Source: a virus
Virus record (IMG/VR): IMGVR_UViG_3300020246_000069
Span: 1-25,530 of that record
Strand: one strand, 5' to 3'
Length of the DNA: 25,530 bases
This document shows, piece after piece, positions 6,051-13,586 of this stretch. The number at the start of each line of letters is the position of its first letter. The stretch's first letter is position 1. The notes under the pieces are model-generated. The model did no database searches and was not told the DNA's origin. It saw only the letters and a program-made list of their open reading frames with translations. The position numbers and the translations under genes were made by a program.

Positions 6051-7274
6051 ATGGAATTATCACTTGTACGTAGTTTGATGGACAAAGAGTTCTACGATGA
6101 GCATCGTGGTGCTAGATGTCCTGACAGACTATTCAGTAAAGATGTACGTAAGATCAAGCAGTCTATTGATACTGCTATGGATCGTTATGAACGTACCGTA
6201 ACACCAGATGAGATTGAAGCCCTGTTCATGGCTAACAATCCCACACTTACCACTGCACAAAAACAAGCATACTCACACTTGTTTATGCAAGTTAAACGTG
6301 AGACACCTATGGGCGGTGACGTAGCACAAGAGGTGCTATCTAAACTATTCCAACAAGTGGTGGGAGAGGACATTGCAAACCTTGGGTTTGACTATGTAAA
6401 TGGTGACAAGTCTAGTCTTGAGCCACTACGTAATTTGCTTGAGCAATATGGTGATGACTTCACTCCAAACCTAAAGGTTGAGTGGGAAGACATTAGTCTT
6501 GATACTATACTTGCAATGACTGACCTTGAGTCACAGTGGACATTTAACATACCCACACTTACTCGCAAAGTAGAGGGTGTAAATGCAGGTCACTTGATTG
6601 AGGTGGGTGCAAGACCAAACACAGGCAAGACCTCATTCCATGCCTCTCTTGTTGCCAGTGAGGGTGGTTTTGCATGGCAAGGTGCTAAATGTATTGTGTT
6701 GTGTAATGAAGAGGCTCATTGGCGTGTAGCCCATCGTTACATTACAGCAGCTACAAACATGGACAAGCACAAAGTCAGTAAAAATAAAGATGTAGCTATG
6801 CGTGTATTTGATCAGATACGTAGTAAAATTATGTTTAAAGATTCATCTGGACGTGACATGAATTGGGTAGAGTCTGTGTGTAAATCATACAAGCCAGACA
6901 TTGTGATCCTAGACATGGGTGACAAGTTTGCTAGGACTAGTGGCTTTGCTAGACCTGATGAAGCACTCAAGGCTAATGCTGTACATGCTAGGCAGATTGC
7001 CAAGCAGCATAATTGTGCTATCTTTTACATGTCTCAGCTATCGGCTGATGCAGAGGGTAAGGTCGTACTAAACCAAGCCATGATGGAAGGTAGTCGTACA
7101 GGTAAGGCAGCAGAGGCAGATCTAATGATTATGATTAGCAAGAACCCTACGGTAGAGGGGCAAGAAGAAGAGGATAATATGAGACACATTAACATTGTTA
7201 AAAACAAGTTGTCTGGTTGGCATGGCATAGTGCACTGTGACCTAGACTATCACACTGCGAGGTACATCCCATGA
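6051..7274 (+). CDS. Replicative DNA helicase, DnaB/gp4-like
   Basis: A 407-residue RecA-fold ATPase. Walker A is GARPNTGKTS at residues 186-195 (K193, T194). A catalytic-glutamate region NEEAHWR follows at 219-225. Walker B is IVILDMGD at 284-291. CAIFYMSQLS at 322-331 fits the sensor strand, and a conserved arginine lies in EGSRTGKAAEAD (346-357). The N-terminal 150 residues are helical, as in DnaB-like proteins. It should form a hexamer unwinding DNA ahead of the polymerase together with the primase encoded just upstream. The ATG follows the primase TAA with no gap (GGAGAAACATAA precedes it). It ends in an ATGA overlap with the DoxX-like gene. Confidence 0.92.
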   Translation: MELSLVRSLMDKEFYDEHRGARCPDRLFSKDVRKIKQSIDTAMDRYERTVTPDEIEALFMANNPTLTTAQKQAYSHLFMQVKRETPMGGDVAQEVLSKLFQQVVGEDIANLGFDYVNGDKSSLEPLRNLLEQYGDDFTPNLKVEWEDISLDTILAMTDLESQWTFNIPTLTRKVEGVNAGHLIEVGARPNTGKTSFHASLVASEGGFAWQGAKCIVLCNEEAHWRVAHRYITAATNMDKHKVSKNKDVAMRVFDQIRSKIMFKDSSGRDMNWVESVCKSYKPDIVILDMGDKFARTSGFARPDEALKANAVHARQIAKQHNCAIFYMSQLSADAEGKVVLNQAMMEGSRTGKAAEADLMIMISKNPTVEGQEEEDNMRHINIVKNKLSGWHGIVHCDLDYHTARYIP

Positions 7275-7687
7275 AAAAATATCTTGATAAAATGCCTGAT
7301 TTTTGTCTTAGTCACTGGCTTTTAAGAATACCCTTGGCTATTGTATTCATACAACAAGGTCTGTCTAAGTTCCCGATTACTGCTGACGACGCTAGTGCTT
7401 TCGATTTACCTTACATTGTGTGGTGGTTTGCGGCATACGGAGAGTTAGGGGCAGGTATAGGACTACTAGTGGGTGGTCTAATATCTTTTACCTACCTACA
7501 CTTAGACCACCCTTGGGTAGAAGATATAGTAACAAGGTTTAGTGGTATAGTTATATGCTGTATTATGACAGGTGTGATATGGGTGGGCGAACCTGATAGC
7601 CTGTTGGATGTGTTACTATATGATAACTTACATGTGTTATTGTGGGTTGGTGGTTTGTTCTTTGCACTCAGAGGTAGACTAGCATGA
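7271..7687 (+). CDS. DoxX-like four-helix membrane protein
   Basis: A 138-residue integral membrane protein with about four hydrophobic segments (about residues 16-34, 48-75, 88-105 and 117-134). The pattern WLLRIPLAIVFIQQGLSKF near the N-terminus and AAYGELGAGIGLLVGG in the second segment fits the DoxX/DoxX-like family, found in bacterial inner membranes and linked in some hosts to thiosulfate or quinone metabolism and redox stress. Its job in a phage is unknown. It starts in an ATGA overlap with the helicase and leads a run of small membrane proteins. The family assignment rests on pattern only; another small four-helix family is possible. Confidence 0.65.
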   Translation: MKKYLDKMPDFCLSHWLLRIPLAIVFIQQGLSKFPITADDASAFDLPYIVWWFAAYGELGAGIGLLVGGLISFTYLHLDHPWVEDIVTRFSGIVICCIMTGVIWVGEPDSLLDVLLYDNLHVLLWVGGLFFALRGRLA

Positions 7688-7842
7688 GAAGGTTTGACAC
7701 CGTTGAATGCCCTTGGTGCAAAGAAATATTTAACTGGAAAAAGCATAATACTTGCCCACACTGCAAGGATAAATACCAGTGTGTTAGTTGTGGAGCACCA
7801 ACTAAGAATACATGGTGCAGTTTTTGTTTGGAGGAAGAATGA
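7684..7842 (+). CDS. Small double zinc-ribbon protein, 52 residues
   Basis: ATG overlaps the DoxX-like stop as ATGA, and the TGA overlaps the next start. The protein has four CxxC motifs: CPWC (9-12), CPHC (24-27), CVSC (33-36) and CSFC (45-48). These would make two four-cysteine zinc sites. Such mini-proteins are common in phages and may bind nucleic acids or proteins; there is no specific evidence here. The perfect motif spacing and coupling with both neighbours make a real gene very likely, despite its small size. Confidence 0.75.
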   Translation: MRRFDTVECPWCKEIFNWKKHNTCPHCKDKYQCVSCGAPTKNTWCSFCLEEE

Positions 7843-7973
7843 TGAGTGAACAATATCACATAAAGGGTGCCTTTGGTGCCTTCCTAGTGTGTGCCTTTTT
7901 AATTTTAGGTGTACCAATAATACTTAACCTTTTATTTTGGCCTGATATAGGTGTTTGGAGTTTCTTACGATGA
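7842..7973 (+). CDS. Small single-helix membrane protein, about 43 residues
   Basis: GGAGGAAGA at 7830-7838 precedes two tandem ATGs (7839 and 7842); the second has better spacing. The protein has one long hydrophobic segment (about residues 11-34, ending in ILNLLFW). It overlaps the zinc protein upstream and the next gene downstream (ATGA at 7970). A holin-like role is conceivable, but there is no second helix and the lysis gene is far away, so this is not claimed. Confidence 0.6.
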   Translation: MSEQYHIKGAFGAFLVCAFLILGVPIILNLLFWPDIGVWSFLR

Positions 7974-8242
7974 AGTGGTATGCAATAGTATTCTTTTTAT
8001 CTTGGAATGAAGATGGAACAAGAGACACGTTTGTGTTTACAAACCCAGTTTATAATACTGAGGCTGAATGTAGGGTTACACTCACTGACAGAACAAGCAT
8101 AATGAATTATGTGCATGGATTAATGGTCTTCTACAATGGTATGCTACCTGGTGCAGTAGAGATGGTTAACTGCATAGATCAAAATGAGTTTGATGAACTT
8201 CAAGGATTGAAAAACCAACAGGAGGGTAAAGTTGACGCCTAG
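7970..8242 (+). CDS. Hypothetical protein with hydrophobic N-terminus, 90 residues
   Basis: I place the start at the ATG at 7970 (MKWYAIVFFLSW), overlapping the previous stop as ATGA, rather than five codons upstream. The N-terminal hydrophobic segment is short and could be a signal peptide. Two cysteines (about residues 34 and 67) could form a disulfide if exported. The rest is acidic. No family recognised. Confidence 0.65.
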   Translation: MKWYAIVFFLSWNEDGTRDTFVFTNPVYNTEAECRVTLTDRTSIMNYVHGLMVFYNGMLPGAVEMVNCIDQNEFDELQGLKNQQEGKVDA

Positions 8243-8447
8243 AGAAGCAGCACAAATAGAAGCAGAAAAAACTTTCGACTTGTTTATTCTGTGGTCAAAG
8301 AGGGCTTTCATTTACAGCACTATATTTTTGATGGTGGTTGTATTTGGTTGTAATAATGGTGTTGAAACAGGGCCAGATAAGTCAGGCTCTCAGTATAACG
8401 GTGAAGCATACTCACCAATGAACTTAAATGCAAAGGATAAAAAATGA
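8232..8447 (+). CDS. Possible small lipoprotein or single-helix membrane protein, 71 residues, TTG start
   Basis: GGAGGG at 8221-8226 lies six bases before a TTG at 8232, supporting this non-ATG start. An amphipathic N-terminus (TPREAAQIEAEKTFDLF) leads into one membrane segment (about residues 24-39), ending VVVFGC with a lipobox-like Val-Phe-Gly-Cys at C40. After this the protein is polar. The leader before the cysteine is long for a typical lipoprotein, so a plain single-pass membrane protein is also possible. Overlaps both neighbours. Confidence 0.6.
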   Translation: MTPREAAQIEAEKTFDLFILWSKRAFIYSTIFLMVVVFGCNNGVETGPDKSGSQYNGEAYSPMNLNAKDKK

Positions 8448-8797
8448 GTAACAAATTAAAGGTTGTACCTTTGAGCATTGTTAGTATCTTTGATTTATTC
8501 AAAGAGACATGGAACAGTGTGATGACAATACAGGATTCTCCGTTGCGTCACATTCAAAGACTAGACCCGATGGCTGCACATGCAGTATTTCAAATACTAG
8601 CTTACATGTGGAGTGCAATCTTTGCACTATGGATAGGTAACATGTTCTGGTTTGCAATCAGTGGGATGGGCCACTCTTTGGTAATCGGTGGCATATTTAT
8701 TACTGCAATGGTTTATAAGGAAGCTGAGAAAAACTCTAAGGTAGATCCCACCGACAATGTAACCAGTGGCAGAATGTTTGGTGGAGAGCACGATTGA
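8444..8797 (+). CDS. Hypothetical membrane protein, 117 residues
   Basis: Starts in an ATGA overlap. After an N-terminal amphipathic part come two membrane segments (about residues 49-72 and 76-90), rich in Trp, Phe and Met. The C-terminus is polar and acidic. The protein is one of five membrane-type products in a row after the helicase. Similar small membrane proteins occur in marine podoviruses, but their role is not known. Confidence 0.7.
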   Translation: MSNKLKVVPLSIVSIFDLFKETWNSVMTIQDSPLRHIQRLDPMAAHAVFQILAYMWSAIFALWIGNMFWFAISGMGHSLVIGGIFITAMVYKEAEKNSKVDPTDNVTSGRMFGGEHD

Positions 8798-8806
8798 GGA
8801 TTAATA

Positions 8807-9055
8807 ATGATACGACCAATGACAGACAAGGAACGACAAAGAGCAAAGGAGAAACAAGTAATGAACACGGCAAGCATGAGTGCAGAGATTCAGTTGTATA
8901 ACGCAATGACTCGTAATAAGCTGAACATAAAAGAGGCGATAGAAGCTATGAATCGTTATGCAAATGACAAGGACTTCCAAAAACAGCTTGACGATTATTA
9001 TGGAAGTGAGCTATACATAGCTGACGACTTTGAAGAAGTAACATCAGACCATTAG
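8807..9055 (+). CDS. Hypothetical helical protein, 82 residues
   Basis: GAGGAT precedes the ATG at 8807. The sequence is charged and helical throughout (DKERQRAKEKQ, then IKEAIEAMNRYANDKDF), with an acidic C-terminus. It lies 7 bases before DNA polymerase and is probably cotranscribed with it. No family recognised. Confidence 0.7.
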   Translation: MIRPMTDKERQRAKEKQVMNTASMSAEIQLYNAMTRNKLNIKEAIEAMNRYANDKDFQKQLDDYYGSELYIADDFEEVTSDH

Positions 9056-9062
9056 GAGAACA

Positions 9063-11114
9063 ATGAAACACCTAACCCTCGACATAGAAAACACAGTTAC
9101 CAAACGTAACGGCAAGTTACACCTTGATCCGTTCGAACCTGAGAATACATTGGTTATGGTGGGTATGCTAGATGATCTTGGCAACGAAGCTATTGTGACA
9201 TTTGATCACGCAGAGCATTCACCCACACAAAGGGGAGCACAGATAGTACAAGACCTACTTGACTGTGCTCCTCTTCTTATTATGCACAATGCCGCACACG
9301 ATCTTGTATGGCTATGGGAATCTGGATTTACCTATGGCGGTCCTATCTTTGATACCATGCTAGGTGAATACGTATTGCAACGTGGACAGAAAGAACCTCT
9401 GTCTCTTGAGGCATGTGCAGAAAGATATGAACTTGCTACACAGAAGCAGGACACCATGAAAGAGTGGTTGAAAGCTGGTAAGCAGGTACGTGACATGCCT
9501 TATACAGAACTATCAGATTACCTATCTGCTGACCTTGCAGCTACACAACAATTGTATTTGCGTTTAGTGACACAGTACGAGGAGTGCAGTGCATTGGAAG
9601 GAACGATACGCCTGACTAATCAGCTTGCTGTACATCTGTCACGTATATACCAACGTGGTTTTGCTGTTGATATGTCTGTGTTAGATCAGGTTAGGCAAGA
9701 GTTTACAAAAGAACGTGACGATCTTGTGTCTAGTCTTGAGGCACAGGTGATTGATCTTATGGGGTTTAGGCCAATCAATCTTAACAGTCCAGAGCAATTG
9801 TCTTGGGTTATTTACAGTTGTAAACCTAATGATAAAAAGACATGGCCTGATATGTTTGATCAACGAATGGATAGACAAGATGTGCAACATCAGATACGCA
9901 ACAACAGCACTAGGCTTTACAAACAAAAGGCAAAGCAATGCAATGTGTGCAAAGGTAATGGGAAAATACGAAAGGTAAGGAAAGATGGAACACCATACGC
10001 AAGACTTAATAATTGCACTACGTGTAATTCCAGTGGCTTTCTTTTTCTGGATACTAATGAGATAGCTGGACTACGATTTGGTAGAACTATTGATAATCCT
10101 AAGTGGATTAGTGCCAATGGGTTTAGCACCAGCAAAGACATCCTAGTGTACCTAGAGGGTATTGCACGTAGTAAAGGTAATACAAAGGCAGAGAAGTTTT
10201 TATCCAGTGTTCGTAGACTGTCAGCAGTGGAAACCTACCTGTCCAGTTTTGTAGAGGGTATTGCAACCCACGTCAAGTCTGATGGTAAACTTCACGTAAG
10301 GTTGTTGCAACATCGCACAGGCACAGGCAGACTTTCAGGCGCTGATCCTAATATGCAGAACATGCCACGTGGCGGTACGTTTCCTGTCAAACGTGTATTC
10401 AAGTCACGATGGAATGGCGGCAGTGTGATGGAAGCTGACTTTGCCCAGCTTGAGTTTCGGGTGGCTGCATTCTTATCACAGGACAAGACTGCCATTAATG
10501 AAGTGACCACAGGGTTCGATGTACACTCGTACACTGCCAAGGTTATCTCTGATGCAGGTCAACCTATTAGCAGACAGGAGGCAAAGTCCCATACTTTCGC
10601 CCCTTTATATGGGGCAAGTGGCTTTGGTAGAACAAAAGCAGAGGCTGCTTACTATCAACAGTTTACCACAAAGTATAGTGGTATCGCCAAGTGGCATGAG
10701 TCATTGGCAAATGAAGCATTACGTACAGGCAAGATCACTACACCATCTGGACGTGAGTTTGCTTTCCCTGATGTAGAACGTAGACATTATGGGGGTGTGA
10801 CATTTTTCACACAGATTAAAAATTATCCTGTGCAATCGTTTGCCACGGCTGACATTGTACCTATATCTCTGATATACATTGACAAGATGCTAGAGATAAA
10901 CAAACTAAACAGCTGCATAGTCAATACTGTACATGACAGTATTGTTATTGACGTGCATCCAAAAGAGAGGGAGAAAGTTCTTAAAATTATAAATCGTACT
11001 AATGAAGTGCTAACATCCTTGATTAACAAACGTTGGGACATTAATTTAAATGTGCCTCTATTATTAGAAGCAAAAATTGGTCCGAATTGGCTTGACACAA
11101 AGGACGTAGCCTGA
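9063..11114 (+). CDS. Family-A DNA polymerase with DnaJ-like zinc insertion
   Basis: A 683-residue replicative polymerase preceded by AGGAGA. The 3'-5' exonuclease has D7/E9 (LDIEN), D80 (HNAAHD) and D157 (YLSADLAAT). The polymerase domain has motif A with D459 (EADFAQLEFR), motif B R504-x3-K508-x7-Y516 and motif C H624-D625 (VHDS). The position matching E. coli Pol I F762 is F512. Between the domains, about residues 291-328, an insertion holds C293-x2-C296 (CKGNG) and C318-x2-C321 (CNSSG), like half of the DnaJ central zinc domain. This insertion is the known hallmark of the HMO-2011 phage polymerase. No 5'-3' exonuclease domain is present, as usual for phage enzymes. Confidence 0.95.
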   Translation: MKHLTLDIENTVTKRNGKLHLDPFEPENTLVMVGMLDDLGNEAIVTFDHAEHSPTQRGAQIVQDLLDCAPLLIMHNAAHDLVWLWESGFTYGGPIFDTMLGEYVLQRGQKEPLSLEACAERYELATQKQDTMKEWLKAGKQVRDMPYTELSDYLSADLAATQQLYLRLVTQYEECSALEGTIRLTNQLAVHLSRIYQRGFAVDMSVLDQVRQEFTKERDDLVSSLEAQVIDLMGFRPINLNSPEQLSWVIYSCKPNDKKTWPDMFDQRMDRQDVQHQIRNNSTRLYKQKAKQCNVCKGNGKIRKVRKDGTPYARLNNCTTCNSSGFLFLDTNEIAGLRFGRTIDNPKWISANGFSTSKDILVYLEGIARSKGNTKAEKFLSSVRRLSAVETYLSSFVEGIATHVKSDGKLHVRLLQHRTGTGRLSGADPNMQNMPRGGTFPVKRVFKSRWNGGSVMEADFAQLEFRVAAFLSQDKTAINEVTTGFDVHSYTAKVISDAGQPISRQEAKSHTFAPLYGASGFGRTKAEAAYYQQFTTKYSGIAKWHESLANEALRTGKITTPSGREFAFPDVERRHYGGVTFFTQIKNYPVQSFATADIVPISLIYIDKMLEINKLNSCIVNTVHDSIVIDVHPKEREKVLKIINRTNEVLTSLINKRWDINLNVPLLLEAKIGPNWLDTKDVA

Positions 11115-11120
11115 TATAAC
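11092..11120 (+). promoter_or_regulatory. Sigma70-type promoter before the putative ssDNA-binding gene
   Basis: TTGACA at 11092-11097, a 17-base spacer, then TATAAC at 11115-11120, preceded by TGa as an extended -10. This is near consensus. The -35 lies inside the last codons of DNA polymerase. Transcription would start at about 11127, giving a short leader with AAAAGGAGAT before the ATG at 11156. It indicates use of the host RNA polymerase. Confidence 0.8.
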
Positions 11121-11155
11121 TATACATCTGTAACAAAAGAAAAGGAGATACATAT

Positions 11156-12052
11156 ATGACTATGGTAGAAACATTTAATACGGCAGACTACAATTCAATG
11201 GCAGTTACACTTGGGATGGCTGCGGATAACAAACCATCCCGTGATAGCTCCACTCTTGCACGTTTACGTATTAATCACTCGCCTATTATGGGTGAGCAAG
11301 AAGTAAATGGCAAGAAGGTAAAGCTAGAGGTTGTAGCTGGCGGCACATACAAGTTGGAGATTCCTGATGGCCCAACTTATTATGCCGAATCTGCTACTAT
11401 ACGTCCGTACATGCAACGGTTTATGTACAAACGTTTTGTAATGGGCAACGACTCTGCCCCTAATCGTTATGTCAAAACTATCATGGCAGATAACCTTAAC
11501 ATTGATCTAAAGGACAATGATGGCGGTTTTAACTGTGGTAAACCTGCTGGTTGGATTGAAGACTTCAAGGCTTTGCCTCAGAAGACACAAGACTTGATCA
11601 GGCAGATCAAACGTGTACGTGTAATGTTTGGAACTGTTACACTAGACAATCCAGTAGACTTGAATGGCAATCCTGTCAATCAAGAACTAACGGATACGCC
11701 ATTTATATGGGAGATTGAGAATCGTGATGCCTTCAAGATGGCTGGTGGTATCTTTACTAAACTTGCTAAGATGCGTAGGCTACCACCTATGCACACCATC
11801 AAATCAGGCACACAAGAACGTAGCTTACCTAATGGTAACAGCTTTTTCCTGCCTGAGTTGGAGCTTGACATCACTAACTCGTTAGACTTAGATGCAGAGG
11901 CACAAGAAATACTTACGAACTTCTTGGCTTGGATCGCAAACTATAACGAGTATATATCTAACGCATGGGATGAAAACGTGAGTAAGCACGAGGACATTCC
12001 ATTTGGTGATGTAGATGATATCATTGACGCAGACATGGAAGAATTTGCATGA
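11156..12052 (+). CDS. Putative single-stranded DNA-binding protein
   Basis: A 298-residue protein with a very good ribosome binding site (AAAAGGAGAT). It sits between the polymerase and a recombination-type exonuclease. Its C-terminus is highly acidic (DVDDIIDADMEEFA, about residues 285-298), like the partner-binding tails of phage single-stranded DNA-binding proteins such as T7 gp2.5. The main body has basic and aromatic stretches (RPYMQRFMYKRFVM at about 84-97). Own promoter upstream suggests high expression, as expected for such a protein. The function is inferred from place, tail and promoter, not from a recognised domain. Overlaps the next gene as ATGA. Confidence 0.55.
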   Translation: MTMVETFNTADYNSMAVTLGMAADNKPSRDSSTLARLRINHSPIMGEQEVNGKKVKLEVVAGGTYKLEIPDGPTYYAESATIRPYMQRFMYKRFVMGNDSAPNRYVKTIMADNLNIDLKDNDGGFNCGKPAGWIEDFKALPQKTQDLIRQIKRVRVMFGTVTLDNPVDLNGNPVNQELTDTPFIWEIENRDAFKMAGGIFTKLAKMRRLPPMHTIKSGTQERSLPNGNSFFLPELELDITNSLDLDAEAQEILTNFLAWIANYNEYISNAWDENVSKHEDIPFGDVDDIIDADMEEFA

Positions 12053-12909
12053 TCAATCATCCAGCCGAACTAAAGATACATCAGTATCTGGAGAACGCAG
12101 CCAATGGTAAGTCAGAGATGTCTGACGAAACCATTGACCGTGTTGCTTCTGACGTTGCTGATGCGTTAAAAAGACAGTTTGGCTCTGGCAACAAACGTGA
12201 TGCCTTTAGACTGAGGATGTCCAACATTGGGCGTCCCACTTGCCAGCTTTGGTTTGATAAAAATAAACCTGAAAAGGCATTACCTAAACCGACTACATTT
12301 GTAATGAACATGATGATCGGAGACATAGTTGAAGCAGTCTTCAAGGGTATTCTTAAAGAGGCTGATGTGGCCTTTAAAGATACCAATAGAGTTAGCCTTG
12401 CAGTTGGAGACATTGATAGTACTTATATTTCTGGTTCTTATGATCTCATTGTAGATGAAGCGGTGGATGACATTAAGTCTGCGTCTGACTATAGCTACAA
12501 ACATAAGTTTGATTCGTACGAGTCGTTAGAAGAGAGTGATCCGTTTGGTTATATAAGCCAACTTGCAGGTTACGCACGTGCAGCAGGTAAAAAACTTGGT
12601 GGTTGGTGGGTAATTAACAAGGCAAGCGGTCAATTTAAATATGTAAAGGCAAAGACAGATGTTCCAAGCCAGATAAATAAGATAAGAGATACGGTTGAAA
12701 CATTAATTAAAAATGATTTCAGTCGGTGCTTTTCCCCTATACCCGAAAAGTTTCGGGGGAAAGCAACGGGCAACTATATACTTGACGATAGTTGTAAATT
12801 CTGCGACTATAGGTTTGAGTGTTGGCCTAGCTTAAAAGAGATACCATCACGTGTATCACAAGCTAAAGTGCCACCAATTGTGCAATACGTAGAAAGGAGT
12901 GATGAATGA
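12049..12909 (+). CDS. PD-(D/E)XK exonuclease with likely 4Fe-4S cluster (Cas4/RecB-like)
   Basis: A 286-residue nuclease. Motifs in order: SNIGRPTCQLWF (58-69), GDIVEA with E95, GSYD with D132, DIKS with D141 and K143, and QLAGY (171-175). Four cysteines, C65 near the N-terminus and C249, C252 and C258 at the C-terminus (CKFCDYRFEC), match the split four-cysteine Fe-S arrangement of Cas4 and AddB-type nucleases. The likely job is digesting host or phage DNA ends during recombination or nucleotide salvage. It starts in an ATGA overlap with the putative ssDNA-binding gene and is followed closely by endonuclease I. There is no sign of CRISPR genes here. Confidence 0.88.
   Translation: MINHPAELKIHQYLENAANGKSEMSDETIDRVASDVADALKRQFGSGNKRDAFRLRMSNIGRPTCQLWFDKNKPEKALPKPTTFVMNMMIGDIVEAVFKGILKEADVAFKDTNRVSLAVGDIDSTYISGSYDLIVDEAVDDIKSASDYSYKHKFDSYESLEESDPFGYISQLAGYARAAGKKLGGWWVINKASGQFKYVKAKTDVPSQINKIRDTVETLIKNDFSRCFSPIPEKFRGKATGNYILDDSCKFCDYRFECWPSLKEIPSRVSQAKVPPIVQYVERSDE
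12728..12764. other. Long imperfect stem-loop inside the exonuclease gene
   Basis: An inner stem CCCGAAA-AG-TTTCGGG (12742-12757) is flanked by outer arms GCTTTTCC (12728-12735) and GGAAAGC (12758-12764), which pair except for one bulged T. CCTATA on the 5' side stays unpaired. It lies in codons for residues about 227-239. No T-run follows, so it is not a standard terminator. Confidence 0.45.
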
Positions 12910-13133
12910 TTGGAGATGATGAAATTAAGGAAATGCAGGATCACATTGCTGAAATGGAACGAGAACTTGCAATCAAAAAGAAGGCCGTTAGAGAGGCAAA
13001 GTACGCAGGACTACGTGCAGCTATGCAAGCTCGTAAAGAGGCAGATGAAGCTGTTAGACAAGAGTTAAAGGACTTAGGAGTAACACAAACTACATCCTTT
13101 GGAATGCCGTTTGACTTTCACTGGAGGTTCTAG
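12906..13133 (+). CDS. Small coiled-coil protein, 75 residues
   Basis: ATGA overlap with the exonuclease and a GGAGTGATGA ribosome-binding region. Residues about 4-58 are a continuous charged helix (DHIAEMERELAIKKKAVREAKYAGLRAA), a probable coiled coil. The C-terminus is aromatic (FDFHWRF). It lies between two nuclease genes and could be a partner of either, which is inference. Its stop overlaps the GTG start of endonuclease I. Confidence 0.7.
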   Translation: MIGDDEIKEMQDHIAEMERELAIKKKAVREAKYAGLRAAMQARKEADEAVRQELKDLGVTQTTSFGMPFDFHWRF

Positions 13134-13585
13134 TGAATCATAAGCAGTTCAAAGCTGCTATGAAGCAGGGGTATAGGAGTGGTCTTGAGATAAAAATAAA
13201 AGACTTCCTAAGAGAAAACAAGATACCCATCAAGTATGAATGCTTAAAGATTGAGTGGGAAGATTTGATGTATCGCACCTATACCCCTGATTTTATTCTG
13301 CCTAATGGCATCATTATTGAGGTCAAAGGTAGATTTACTGCAAGTGACAGACGTAAACATGTGTGTATCAAGAAACAACATCCTAAGTTGGATATTCGTT
13401 TTGTATTTGAGAGTAGTAGGCGCAAGTTAAGTAAAGGCGCTAAGTCTACATATGCCACGTGGTGTGAGCGCAATAAGTTTACGTACTGTGATCGTGTAAT
13501 TCCTATGGAATGGCTAAAAGAAAAGGGTAAAAATATGCACCCTGAGTTCATACAATTTCCATTGAAAAAAGTAAAGAGAGGTTAG
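13133..13585 (+). CDS. Endonuclease I, T7 gp3-type Holliday junction resolvase
   Basis: A 150-residue protein, close to the length of T7 endonuclease I. It has the family layout: SGLE with E19, YTPDF with D53, and IEVKG with E63 and K65, then RFVFESSRRKLSKGAKSTYATWC. These residues bind two metal ions and cut four-way junctions and branched DNA, needed for resolving recombined phage DNA before packaging. The start is a GTG overlapping the previous stop; GGAGG eight bases upstream supports it. No ATG gives a complete catalytic domain. Confidence 0.92.
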   Translation: MNHKQFKAAMKQGYRSGLEIKIKDFLRENKIPIKYECLKIEWEDLMYRTYTPDFILPNGIIIEVKGRFTASDRRKHVCIKKQHPKLDIRFVFESSRRKLSKGAKSTYATWCERNKFTYCDRVIPMEWLKEKGKNMHPEFIQFPLKKVKRG

Positions 13586-13586
13586 C

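Noticed and set aside
7492-7917. Minus-strand frames of up to 141 residues opposite the DoxX-like and zinc genes
   Set aside because: They lie antisense to a series of coupled plus-strand genes and show no family pattern.
10922-10944. Perfect inverted repeat CAATACTGT-ACATG-ACAGTATTG
   Set aside because: It falls in the codons for the conserved polymerase motif C (NTVHDSIV). About one such 9-base repeat is expected by chance in a window this long.
12218-12233. Fourth, imperfect copy of the TGTCCAACATTGGACA palindrome
   Set aside because: Two mismatches, and it encodes the conserved MSNIGRP motif of the exonuclease, so coding constraint explains it.
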